A DNA stretch of 40,235 bases from Candidatus Nitrosotalea bavarica. Its GTDB lineage: Archaea; Thermoproteota; Nitrososphaeria; Nitrososphaerales; Nitrosopumilaceae. This document shows, one piece after another, positions 15,401 to 22,067 of this stretch. The stretch lies in NCBI RefSeq assembly GCF_900167955.1, contig NZ_FUYK01000010.1, positions 66,404 to 106,638 on the forward strand, in the 5' to 3' direction. A program made the translations under genes and the position numbers. Each line of letters starts with the position of its first letter. Positions within the stretch are counted from its first letter, which is position 1. Below the pieces are notes generated by a model. The model was not told the DNA's origin and did not search any database. It worked only from the letters and a program-made list of their open reading frames with translations.

Positions 15401-17886
15401 TATGTGATCTGTGGAGCACGAGCCTCTGACTGGAGCATGTCTTGAATTGCTGGGAAGTACACATCATGCTGGATGGTTCTTAATACGGAGTAGGTATTTG
15501 GATCAAAGATGTTCAACTGGTTGAGCATTAGATACTGGTTTGTACCTGTAAAGACTCCAGTGTTGTCACCGGTCTCTTCAAGTTCATACCTGTAAATGCC
15601 GTTGTTGATTCTTTGATTATTTTGTGTACCGTCACCGATTAGACCAACGCTGAAGAAATCAACTACTATTGGTTGTCCACCCTGTGATGAGGATAGAACA
15701 ACATTTCCTCCACTTGTGGTGAAGTTAATGAGTATACCAATTGGAGCTGTCTTCGGAACATTAAACAGATCTTTATTCAATTGAGCTGGATTTGCTACTT
15801 GTGCGGTAGGTGAACCAGTAACGCCGTTAGTGGTTGTACCGTTCAAGTTGACAAAGTCCTGTGTATTGGTGTCGTTTACCAGTGAAATCAAGTTTAATGC
15901 TCCACTTGGTAAGCCGTCCTTACCTCCATGACCTGTTAAGGCAGTTCCAGTTGCATTGTATGCTAGGAATACCTGAACATTAGAAATTGATCCACCTGTT
16001 GCCTGATTAAGACTAGAGAATGATCTCACGTCATAATTGAGGAAGTTGAATCCCTTGAAATTCTGTGTATTCAATGTCCTGTTTGTAGGATGAATTGTAT
16101 TCAACAGAGTATTCATGGTTGTCTTTAAGTCAATGAATAGACCTGTGCCGGTGCCTAATGCACCTGCGTTAAATGTTCCTGAACCAGTTTGATTTGTGAA
16201 ATTGAAGATTGGTCTTGCGCTAAATGCTTCATCCTCTTGCTTGTTCACGGAACTTGCATTGTGATTATTCACACCAATTCCACCAGTCAATCTCACGGTA
16301 GTAATACCGGAAACTGCTGTTTGAGTGGCTCTTATCTGGCTGATTAATGTAGCATTTTCTGCTGCTACACCACCGCTAGATAAGGTAAATGGAGTTCCAA
16401 TGACCATTGCTGTGGATCTCTTGTATGTTGGATCCCAGAGGAACATTCTCTCAGAGAGTTTTGCATTCTTGTTATCATCGTTGTCAGTTAGAGTAACCGG
16501 AATTCTCTGACCAGATGCCCAAGTATTATTTTGTGCAGTCTGTGTTAGAGTTGCAAATGCGAAACCGCCTACGATACTTGTAGAGATATCATTGTATCTT
16601 ACAACTGCAGACTGGCCTCGTATTATTGGTGAATCTACTGTTACAACGTTTGATTTCTTACCACCGTCCCAGTTACCAAAGATTCCAGTGTTTACACCAC
16701 CTTGCTCATTGAAGGTCATTGGCTGTGAACCAGTAGTAGCAGTGACTGATTTAGTACTGACTTTAGCTGGGTCACCACGCTGTGTACCATAGAAGATTTG
16801 TTTACCGTTTGCTTCGAAGTCAACTACTCTTACAGATTGTGCTGTTGGAGCGAATGTTAACTTTCCATTGTGGTTGAACATCATGGTTGTCATGTTACCG
16901 ACGAGGTTTTGTGCACCGGCTGTGCCGTCTGCATCAGTACCACCGTTTCGGTTAAAGAGCTCATAAAATGCTGTATTGTTGTTAGCATTAGTGCCCCATG
17001 TCCACGAATCATCTTCTGTTGGGTCTATGTTTAACTGTGGATCGTTGATTTGAATGAAGACTTGAGAGTTTTGTGGATAAGCGCTTCTATCTGCAGTAGT
17101 AGTGATTAGATTCTGTGGAATCCTGTCAAAAGTCAAGTTGACGATTTGGTCGCCACCGTTCTTTTGATAATCAACTGTTACTGTTGTTGGAATTGCTGAG
17201 AAATCATAGAGCTGAATTACTGGCCAAATGTGGGTATATTCGGTCATGTTCTTACTTGAACCAAATCCTGATGGATTGTAGTTGAGAGTCTTATTTTGTC
17301 TCACAACGTGTTCCATTTGGAGATAGCCGTTATCATTACCACCTAGATCTGTACAGCTACCAAACGTTCCTGAGGTAACTATATGACCTAGAGTATGATT
17401 TGTAGAACCTTGACCACCCTGTGCAATGGTGAATCCCTTTGTATCAGAGTATGATAATCCTCCAAGTTGGCCACCTAAGGCACTTGTTGAAGAACAGAAT
17501 CCACCAAAGTTGAGGCCTTTACCACTAATACCTACTTGGGTATTAGCTGCTGTAATTGCTTGATTTCTATCCGCAAAGTACGCATACCAATTTCCGTCTG
17601 TCGCCTGTGCCATTCTCAGTCTCTTACCGTTGACGGTTACTACAGGTTCTCCATAAGACTGGTCTAATCTGTTTATATCAGGATCAGCCACGACTACTTG
17701 GACAACTTGAGGACCGGCAAAGTAGTTATTCCACTGAGAATTTTCAGCAGAGACAAACAAGTTTGCGTTTGTTGATTGAGCTTGTGCGTGTGGGAGTGCG
17801 TTTGGCATTCCTACTACTGCACTGCTCGCTAGAAGTATTGTTAATAGTGTTAGACTAGTTATTTTTCGTAATATGTTGTTGTACAT
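12415..17886 (-). CDS. S-layer protein with tandem Ig-like ETG/TGIF domains
   Basis: An 1823-residue exported protein, by far the largest gene here, matching the thaumarchaeal S-layer type. The signal peptide is MYNNILRKITSLTLLTILLA...AQAQS (about 1-38). The body is a string of beta domains, each opening with D..VY..GD.V.ITV.D.DLN.D and closing with ETG..TGIF.G...L. The ETG..TG(I/V)F box recurs near nt 12940, 13340, 13695, 14200, 14595 (degenerate), 14865, 15550 and 16685. A distinct C-terminal domain of ~110 residues follows ERAPAS. Acidic D/N-rich turns suggest calcium or cation binding, and N-x-S/T sequons are abundant. G/C-ending codons are more common than in neighbours, as expected for very high expression. 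TATA at 17914-17923, near-leaderless ATG. Confidence 0.93.
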   Translation of the reverse strand: MYNNILRKITSLTLLTILLASSAVVGMPNALPHAQAQSTNANLFVSAENSQWNNYFAGPQVVQVVVADPDINRLDQSYGEPVVTVNGKRLRMAQATDGNWYAYFADRNQAITAANTQVGISGKGLNFGGFCSSTSALGGQLGGLSYSDTKGFTIAQGGQGSTNHTLGHIVTSGTFGSCTDLGGNDNGYLQMEHVVRQNKTLNYNPSGFGSSKNMTEYTHIWPVIQLYDFSAIPTTVTVDYQKNGGDQIVNLTFDRIPQNLITTTADRSAYPQNSQVFIQINDPQLNIDPTEDDSWTWGTNANNNTAFYELFNRNGGTDADGTAGAQNLVGNMTTMMFNHNGKLTFAPTAQSVRVVDFEANGKQIFYGTQRGDPAKVSTKSVTATTGSQPMTFNEQGGVNTGIFGNWDGGKKSNVVTVDSPIIRGQSAVVRYNDISTSIVGGFAFATLTQTAQNNTWASGQRIPVTLTDNDDNKNAKLSERMFLWDPTYKRSTAMVIGTPFTLSSGGVAAENATLISQIRATQTAVSGITTVRLTGGIGVNNHNASSVNKQEDEAFSARPIFNFTNQTGSGTFNAGALGTGTGLFIDLKTTMNTLLNTIHPTNRTLNTQNFKGFNFLNYDVRSFSSLNQATGGSISNVQVFLAYNATGTALTGHGGKDGLPSGALNLISLVNDTNTQDFVNLNGTTTNGVTGSPTAQVANPAQLNKDLFNVPKTAPIGILINFTTSGGNVVLSSSQGGQPIVVDFFSVGLIGDGTQNNQRINNGIYRYELEETGDNTGVFTGTNQYLMLNQLNIFDPNTYSVLRTIQHDVYFPAIQDMLQSEARAPQITYLDLGADGVNTQISAQQDIPTHTGVISFDSKTYKIGDTVTITLADSDLNVNNDLIDIYTAVKPTTGLGPNSGNNLGNIQDNATDTIGKAGLGTLSDGHAFGRLADVEFGQQNVRWSDANMGHTLSGATTAFTSENTGSCFGGNNAILADDNNTATVGGFASSLSATGFSLVETGPSTGIFTGTFEVPDQLCQNSAVISSVGQNIKVNYVDFRDDSGKTVEVSDNAGIQGNTGSVKLDKAVYPVPFGSIATAGVGDFPVPNTKSTTSEAGVFPMHRDLTGSGLTALNTLSNGDVLIHIRVNDQDFNLAATGTDHIAQGVNDVNHGPVAVQITRQGNSVLLATAGGPAVYNGGGGVSPGTIVNLNGTAIPATATGLNGGTSDPTWPAVRDLGPMTEIAPDAGIFQADLPIRYSDGPTGTDCPSTQTQWTPTDGTTSTAEKDRFHTVHSSVSTTQPSGNYCVRQGDVLTVTYTDLNDASGHTQTVTDSSTFDLRNGVLQSDKSVYIIGSDMILTLVEPDLNLDSQTAETVPLDVIEWDSHAFKGTMGQQGGQASAFDAKPGSFVETGKDTGIFQSVIKIPSTLNNNLLERGEQIQLEYTDWGPAGSKVVGANSQDIDLTIYTSNFGATVELDQKVYTWTDRVYITVVAPDHNFDPNLIDTIGTNNENTVSVSTRGNSIAQYQLVETGVDTGIFTGYVILTGDPNLKGSTGVDGAGLEPTGSGPSGVGPTDGFLPSEEQDGVSVSFEFTRDQTVTGSALIRWNIGEIKWLEASYPANGQGVLQIVDPDMNLNPKAVDKFDTNVWSDSDAGGIKLTMTETGQATGIFQGTVYFTTNFQSSGNRLHVAEGDTVTGEYADRTLPAPYTPSDQLRLTSTTFIGTIVPPLERAPASNPRIVDSFGNALNGTVKSGQQIQVTADLTNGQDRDQPFAYLVQIQDANGVTVSLSWITGTLTAGQSLNPAQSWTPSASGTYTAQIFVWQSIDNPNALSPPLSTTINVA

Positions 17887-17913
17887 AGTTATTATAAGAA
17901 TTGGTCTGAAATT

Positions 17914-17923
17914 GATATATAAG
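17914..17923 (-). promoter_or_regulatory. TATA box of the S-layer gene
   Basis: CTTATATATC (minus strand) is centred about 32 bp upstream of ATG 17886, giving a leader of roughly 5-8 bases. It is the strongest-looking TATA match in the window and fits a highly expressed gene. Confidence 0.6.
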
Positions 17924-18529
17924 TATAATGGACGATTTGTTCATTTTCTAGGTCTAAAGCATGTTATTTTGATATCATGAGTTAATTTTATGAAAAATTC
18001 ATAATGCATGTATAAAGAATTTACAAATTTGTCTCTTATTTGTAGATCGCTGAATATTTTTCATTGTTTTTCTCTTATTAGTGTATAATTACATATAGCA
18101 ATAATACGTATGCAACAAATGAATATCTTGAATCCTCATGATAGTACTGTATGGGCCTGATTGTTTTTTGAGTATAATCAAAAATCCAGAATCTACTTGT
18201 AAACTTCTTTTCTGCATACAAATTAAGCAAGACATATTTTCTCCAGTTCTATTCTCCATATGTCAACAAGATCTGCGGTGAGTTTTGATCAGGCAATTGA
18301 TTGAGTTTTGCCACATCAATTAATGGTTATTTTAGTGCACTCGATATGATACTAAATTACCATTCATAGTCTTGTACTTTGATTTGAACAAATGCTGCAA
18401 GATTGTTTGCGGTTTGTGCATACGAGTATCATCATTACCAAAATATATTACAACAATAATCAGTAATATTCGTATTATATCCCAAATATCGTTTCAGGTC
18501 TAATAAGATTCTCGCGCGATAAAGTAACA
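17924..18529. other. 606-bp AT-rich intergenic region, no gene recognised
   Basis: The longest gene-free stretch here, between the S-layer promoter and tRNA-Gln. All six frames are broken by frequent stops; the longest peptide-like piece is a minus-strand run ending in AFVQIKVQDYEW (about 18357-18420) without a start codon. I see no tRNA, direct repeat array or clear hairpin. It may hold regulatory sites for the S-layer gene or a non-coding RNA that I cannot recognise by eye. Confidence 0.5.
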
Positions 18530-18537
18530 TTATAAAG
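18530..18537 (+). promoter_or_regulatory. TATA box of tRNA-Gln
   Basis: TTATAAAG is centred about 28 bp upstream of the tRNA-Gln 5' end at 18562. Confidence 0.55.
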
Positions 18538-18561
18538 GAATGCAGATGAAGGTTCCAAAGA

Positions 18562-18634
18562 AGCCCGGTAGTGTAGCGGTCAAGCATAGGGGCCTTTGGA
18601 GCCCTTGACCCCAGTTCGAGTCTGGGCCGGGCTA
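18562..18634 (+). tRNA. tRNA-Gln (anticodon UUG)
   Basis: Acceptor stem AGCCCGG/CCGGGCT with discriminator A at 18634, TA at positions 8-9, anticodon stem GGGGC/GCCCT (one G-T pair) around loop CTTTGGA with anticodon TTG, variable TGAC, and T stem CCCAG/CTGGG with loop TTCGAGT. No intron and no encoded CCA. Confidence 0.95.
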
Positions 18635-18636
18635 CT

Positions 18637-18876
18637 TTACATATAATGCATATTTGAAGAAGTGTTTGGTAAGTGTGGCAATAGAGTAATTCCAATCAAG
18701 ATGGGTACCATAATCAATAGAATAGGTATGGCAGCAAGAATCAATCCAAGGTACAGACAGTTCTTGGCTTTTTTTAGATCATCCTCTTTTATTACAAAAA
18801 ATGCAATAATTCCTCCAGCTACATTGAATATAATAGGTAACAAAAACCAGAAACTGCTGCGTCTTTTTACTTGCAT
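18637..18876 (-). CDS. Small membrane protein of thaumarchaeal type
   Basis: A 79-residue protein: KRRSSFWFLLPIIFNVAGGIIAFFVIKEDDLKKAKNCLYLGLILAAIPILLIM. A first helix (about 9-25) ends at a charged DDLKKAK turn, and a second long hydrophobic segment (33-60) follows. This RSSFWFLLPI...KKAKNCLYLG wording is common in small, uncharacterised Thaumarchaeota membrane proteins. The frame is open to a codon at 18948, but ATG 18876 is preferred: TTTAAATT (18899-18906) is 27 bp upstream and gives a leaderless transcript. Its stop lies 3 bp from the end of the opposite-strand tRNA-Gln. Confidence 0.75.
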   Translation of the reverse strand: MQVKRRSSFWFLLPIIFNVAGGIIAFFVIKEDDLKKAKNCLYLGLILAAIPILLIMVPILIGITLLPHLPNTSSNMHYM

Positions 18877-18898
18877 GATACCATAATAGTCAAAGTCT

Positions 18899-18906
18899 AA
18901 TTTAAA
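18899..18906 (-). promoter_or_regulatory. TATA box deciding the start of the 79-residue membrane protein
   Basis: TTTAAATT on the minus strand is 27 bp from ATG 18876, and this places the longer start (18948) upstream of the promoter. Confidence 0.5.
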
Positions 18907-18913
18907 GGAAATT

Positions 18914-19675
18914 TTACATCTCCAATTTTGACAAAAGTTTGGTTGCAATTACAAATAGTATCACAGCACCAACTCCCAGAATTATCATCTCAGTTGCAAC
19001 AAGACTATTAAAGTATCCAAATATTCCAGCACGAACCACATCAACAAGATATGTTAGCGGATTAAAGTAAAATGCAGTAGACAGTATAGGTGGAGCGCCC
19101 TGTGCAGGATAAAATGCCGTACTTACAAATGCAAAGAACAAAAATACTGTATTAATTATAACATTGAATCCCTCGCTTGACTTTAGTCTAGTTGATATTA
19201 TAGATGCAATAGAACCAAATAAAATAGAACCAGTAATTGATGCAAATATCACAAGCGGAACAGTCAATATGTTAAACTCTACCTGCTTGAAAAACAGCGG
19301 ATATCCTACAGCAGTTATCATTGCAGCACTTACCAGTCCTATAATTCCAATAGTATAGACATTTGACACAATATACTGGGCTCGTGTAAATGGCCCTACG
19401 AGGATCTGCTCAAACATTCCATGTCTTCTGTCATTCCAAATTATTATTCCAGATATCAGAGTGCTATTCATTATATTGAACCCAATCATCCCTGTTGCAA
19501 TAAAGGCAGGATAGTCAAGTGTCTTGTTTCCAAATGGTACCTGATGTATCAATGCAGTATACGCAAAGCCTGCAACAAAAATGTAAATCAGTGGAAAGAT
19601 TATCTGCCAGATAACAAATCCCATGTTAAGTGAAATTGTAAGATTCCTGTTTACCAGACGGATTATTTCATGCAT
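18914..19675 (-). CDS. ABC-2 type exporter permease
   Basis: A 253-residue integral membrane protein with six hydrophobic segments, of the ABC-2/DrrB type. It begins with a cytosolic amphipathic stretch and includes the conserved loop RHGMFEQILVGPFTRAQYIVSN after TM2, and the AFYPAQGAPPILSTAFYFNPLTYLVDVVRAGI segment near TM5 that is typical of the family. It overlaps the ATPase gene by 8 bp, so the pair forms a two-gene operon. Substrate is unknown; DrrAB-like systems export drugs, lipids or glycans. Confidence 0.88.
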   Translation of the reverse strand: MHEIIRLVNRNLTISLNMGFVIWQIIFPLIYIFVAGFAYTALIHQVPFGNKTLDYPAFIATGMIGFNIMNSTLISGIIIWNDRRHGMFEQILVGPFTRAQYIVSNVYTIGIIGLVSAAMITAVGYPLFFKQVEFNILTVPLVIFASITGSILFGSIASIISTRLKSSEGFNVIINTVFLFFAFVSTAFYPAQGAPPILSTAFYFNPLTYLVDVVRAGIFGYFNSLVATEMIILGVGAVILFVIATKLLSKLEM

Positions 19676-20600
19676 TAGAATTTTTCACCACTGAAAGAAA
19701 TATCTCTTCCAAGCTAGTAGGTACAACACTTAGGTCTTCTACTGCCATATCATTTGAAGCAAGTATTTTTAATATATCTTGTAAAACCTGTTCTGAATGA
19801 CTTGAACGGACTGTAATAATAACACCAGAGTCATGCTCAATGGTACACTCTGGTATGCCAGCCAGGAGAGAAGAGATGTCTTTTTGTTCCGATATGTGGA
19901 TTTTGATAGTTTTTTCTTTTCCAAACTTGTTTTTGAGTTCCCCAGGAGTATCAACTGCAATTATCTTCCCCTTGTTAATTATTGCTATATCATCACAGAG
20001 ATATTCAGCTTCCTCCAAAATATGTGTAGTAAAAAATATCGTAAGGCCGTCTTTTACCTTTCCTTTGATAAAATCAAGCAAGCCTCTTCTTGCAGACGGG
20101 TCAAGTCCTACAGTAGGTTCATCCAAGAATAACAATTCCATGTCATGCATAAATTCCCGTGCTACCTGTACTCTACGTCTCTGTCCTATGGACAAGTCAT
20201 CATTCTTCTTTTTTCTAATATCTACAAGGTCAAATGCAACAAGAAGTTCTTCAACACGGTCTTTGCGAATATTTTTTTCAACATTCCACATCATGCCATA
20301 TTTATCAAGTGCTTTTTCAACACTCAGAGTTGGCTCGTAGCTTGGCTGTTGTAATACAACCCCGATCTTTTTCCTTACCTCAAGGGGTGATTTTATTGCA
20401 TCAATTCCCAGAATATTCATTTGTCCCCCTGTAGGCGGAATTAGTGTAGTCAAAAGCTTCATCGTAGTAGTCTTTCCAGCACCATTTGGTCCCAAAAATC
20501 CAAAAATTTTGCCTGACGGTACTTGCAGATCAATATTATCTACTGCCATAAAGTTACCATAAGATTTTGAAAGTAATCTAGCTTCTATGCAATACAACAA
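19668..20600 (-). CDS. ABC exporter ATPase (DrrA-type)
   Basis: A 310-residue nucleotide-binding subunit. Walker A is GPNGAGKTT (about 38-46), the Q-loop is VVLQQPSYEPTLSV, the ABC signature is LSIGQRRRVQ, Walker B is LLFLDEPTVGLD, and the H-loop is FFTTHILEEAEYL. A C-terminal ~90-residue domain (KIHISEQKDI...LEEIFLSVVK) is typical of DrrA/NodI-type ATPases. It starts at TTG 20600 (tandem TTG). AGATAAATTA (20621-20630) is 25 bp upstream, so it is leaderless and divergent from the RPA-like gene 70 bp away. Confidence 0.92.
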   Translation of the reverse strand: MLYCIEARLLSKSYGNFMAVDNIDLQVPSGKIFGFLGPNGAGKTTTMKLLTTLIPPTGGQMNILGIDAIKSPLEVRKKIGVVLQQPSYEPTLSVEKALDKYGMMWNVEKNIRKDRVEELLVAFDLVDIRKKKNDDLSIGQRRRVQVAREFMHDMELLFLDEPTVGLDPSARRGLLDFIKGKVKDGLTIFFTTHILEEAEYLCDDIAIINKGKIIAVDTPGELKNKFGKEKTIKIHISEQKDISSLLAGIPECTIEHDSGVIITVRSSHSEQVLQDILKILASNDMAVEDLSVVPTSLEEIFLSVVKNSNA

Positions 20601-20637
20601 GAGCGATCTTTTCTTCCCACTAATTTATCTACTGAAA

Positions 20638-20645
20638 TTTTATAT
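20638..20645 (+). promoter_or_regulatory. TATA box of the RPA-like gene
   Basis: TTTTATAT is centred 28 bp before TTG 20670, so the mRNA should start at the TTG codon. Together with AGATAAATTA (20621-20630, minus strand) it forms a compact divergent promoter. Confidence 0.5.
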
Positions 20646-20669
20646 GATCCACTTTCCATCAAGACGTGA

Positions 20670-22067
20670 TTGTCAGAATTTGATTCATTGTTAAGCAAAC
20701 TCTTGGAGCAAAGGCCCGACCTCACAAAGGCACAGATTGATGAGATGATACAGAAAAAGAAAGAAAAGATTGGTGCAGGATATCTAACAGACCAAGGAGC
20801 GCTCTTTCTGATAGCATCTGATCTTGGAGTTTCACTAAACGAGCCACTAAAAGTAGAGATGGGTCTAAAGGATCTCTATGTTGGTGCAAAAGAGATAACT
20901 CTTGCCACAAGAGTGATGAATGTTTATCCAGTAAAGCAGTTTGCACGCAAAGATGGTTCCCAGTTTCTATTACGTACAATGACAGTATACGATGGAGATT
21001 CAAGAGCCCAGGTAAAACTATGGGACGAAAAGGCAAACTTGCCAGGAATTGAGAATCTAAAACCAGGTGACCTTGTAAAAATAATCAAGGCATATGTCAA
21101 GTCAGATATGAAGGGAAATCCAATAATCAACGTAGGCTCTGGCTCAAATATTGAGCCAAATGGAACGGTAAGTAATATCCCATCTCTTGATGCAATAACT
21201 GATGACGTAGGCAGTGTAAAAGAGAACCAGCAAAATCTCGTAGTGACTGGCATCCTTGATGGAAATATCAGGGCTACAGAATTTACAAACTTTAAAGGAG
21301 AGCCCGGAAAGTCAGTGCAGCTTAGACTCAAAGGAAAAGATGGAACAGTTGTACGAGTAGTTTTGTGGAATGTAGATCAAAAAACTATACCCAAAGTAAT
21401 TACATCGGGTGCAAAGACCAGACTGATTGGAGTAAAGACAAAGGTTGGCCAGATGGGTCTTGAACTTCATGGTGATGAAGGAACAGTAATAGAGATAGAG
21501 GGAGCAACAGAGATTCAACCAATTATTATGAGAATTTTATCTATTACAAAAAGCGATTCTGGAAATACATTAATTCTTGGAACAAGGCAGGACAAGAATC
21601 TCATCAGCATTACTGATACAGTATCTTTGACAAAAGATCTTGTCTTAGGTGATGTCATAGAATGCATGCCATCAAAGGTATATGGAAATTCTATCACACT
21701 TGAGGGTGATTCATTTGTAAGAAAGATTGATGATCAAAAAATTCCAACGTTATCAGAAATTAGAACAAAGATTAAGGAAATAAAACCAGCTGACACACTT
21801 TACTGTGTTGAAGCAATAATTCTAAAGTCACCAGAAAAAAAAGAGATCCAGACAAAGACAGGTGAGACTATCTTACTTTCTGAGACATTTATTGAAGACG
21901 ATACAGGTCAGATATGGCTCAAGGGTTGGAGATCACAGGCAAGACTTTTGGAACAATTTACTCAAGGAGAAATAATTACAGTAACTGCAGTTAATGCAAA
22001 ATCAGGTCTTGAAGGAAGAATAGAATTGTTTTTGAGCCCCTATTCTGTTATAACACGAAAGAACTAG
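20670..22067 (+). CDS. Single-stranded DNA-binding protein, RPA-like, multiple OB folds
   Basis: A 465-residue protein with the archaeal RPA/RPA41-like layout. An N-terminal helical region (1-60) with the LTKAQIDEMIQKKKEKIGAGYLTDQGALFLIASDLGV motif is followed by at least three OB folds, about 65-165 (DLYVGAKEITLATRVMNVYPVKQF...), 180-280 (NLVVTGILDGNIRATEFTNF) and 360-460 (DTLYCVEAIILKS...IWLKGWRSQA). It binds and protects ssDNA in replication and repair. No CxxC zinc finger is seen in the last domain. It starts at TTG 20670; its stop overlaps the helicase gene stop by 4 bp, tail to tail. Confidence 0.85.
   Translation: MSEFDSLLSKLLEQRPDLTKAQIDEMIQKKKEKIGAGYLTDQGALFLIASDLGVSLNEPLKVEMGLKDLYVGAKEITLATRVMNVYPVKQFARKDGSQFLLRTMTVYDGDSRAQVKLWDEKANLPGIENLKPGDLVKIIKAYVKSDMKGNPIINVGSGSNIEPNGTVSNIPSLDAITDDVGSVKENQQNLVVTGILDGNIRATEFTNFKGEPGKSVQLRLKGKDGTVVRVVLWNVDQKTIPKVITSGAKTRLIGVKTKVGQMGLELHGDEGTVIEIEGATEIQPIIMRILSITKSDSGNTLILGTRQDKNLISITDTVSLTKDLVLGDVIECMPSKVYGNSITLEGDSFVRKIDDQKIPTLSEIRTKIKEIKPADTLYCVEAIILKSPEKKEIQTKTGETILLSETFIEDDTGQIWLKGWRSQARLLEQFTQGEIITVTAVNAKSGLEGRIELFLSPYSVITRKN

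Noticed and set aside
12415-17886. Repeats inside the S-layer gene as a possible mobile or CRISPR-like array
   Set aside because: They are protein-level domain repeats (ETG..TGIF) spaced irregularly by 260-1100 bp, with divergent DNA sequence and no spacer pattern.
18357-18425. Minus-strand peptide-like run ending in AFVQIKVQDYEW
   Set aside because: No start codon and stops directly upstream; too short to claim a gene remnant.
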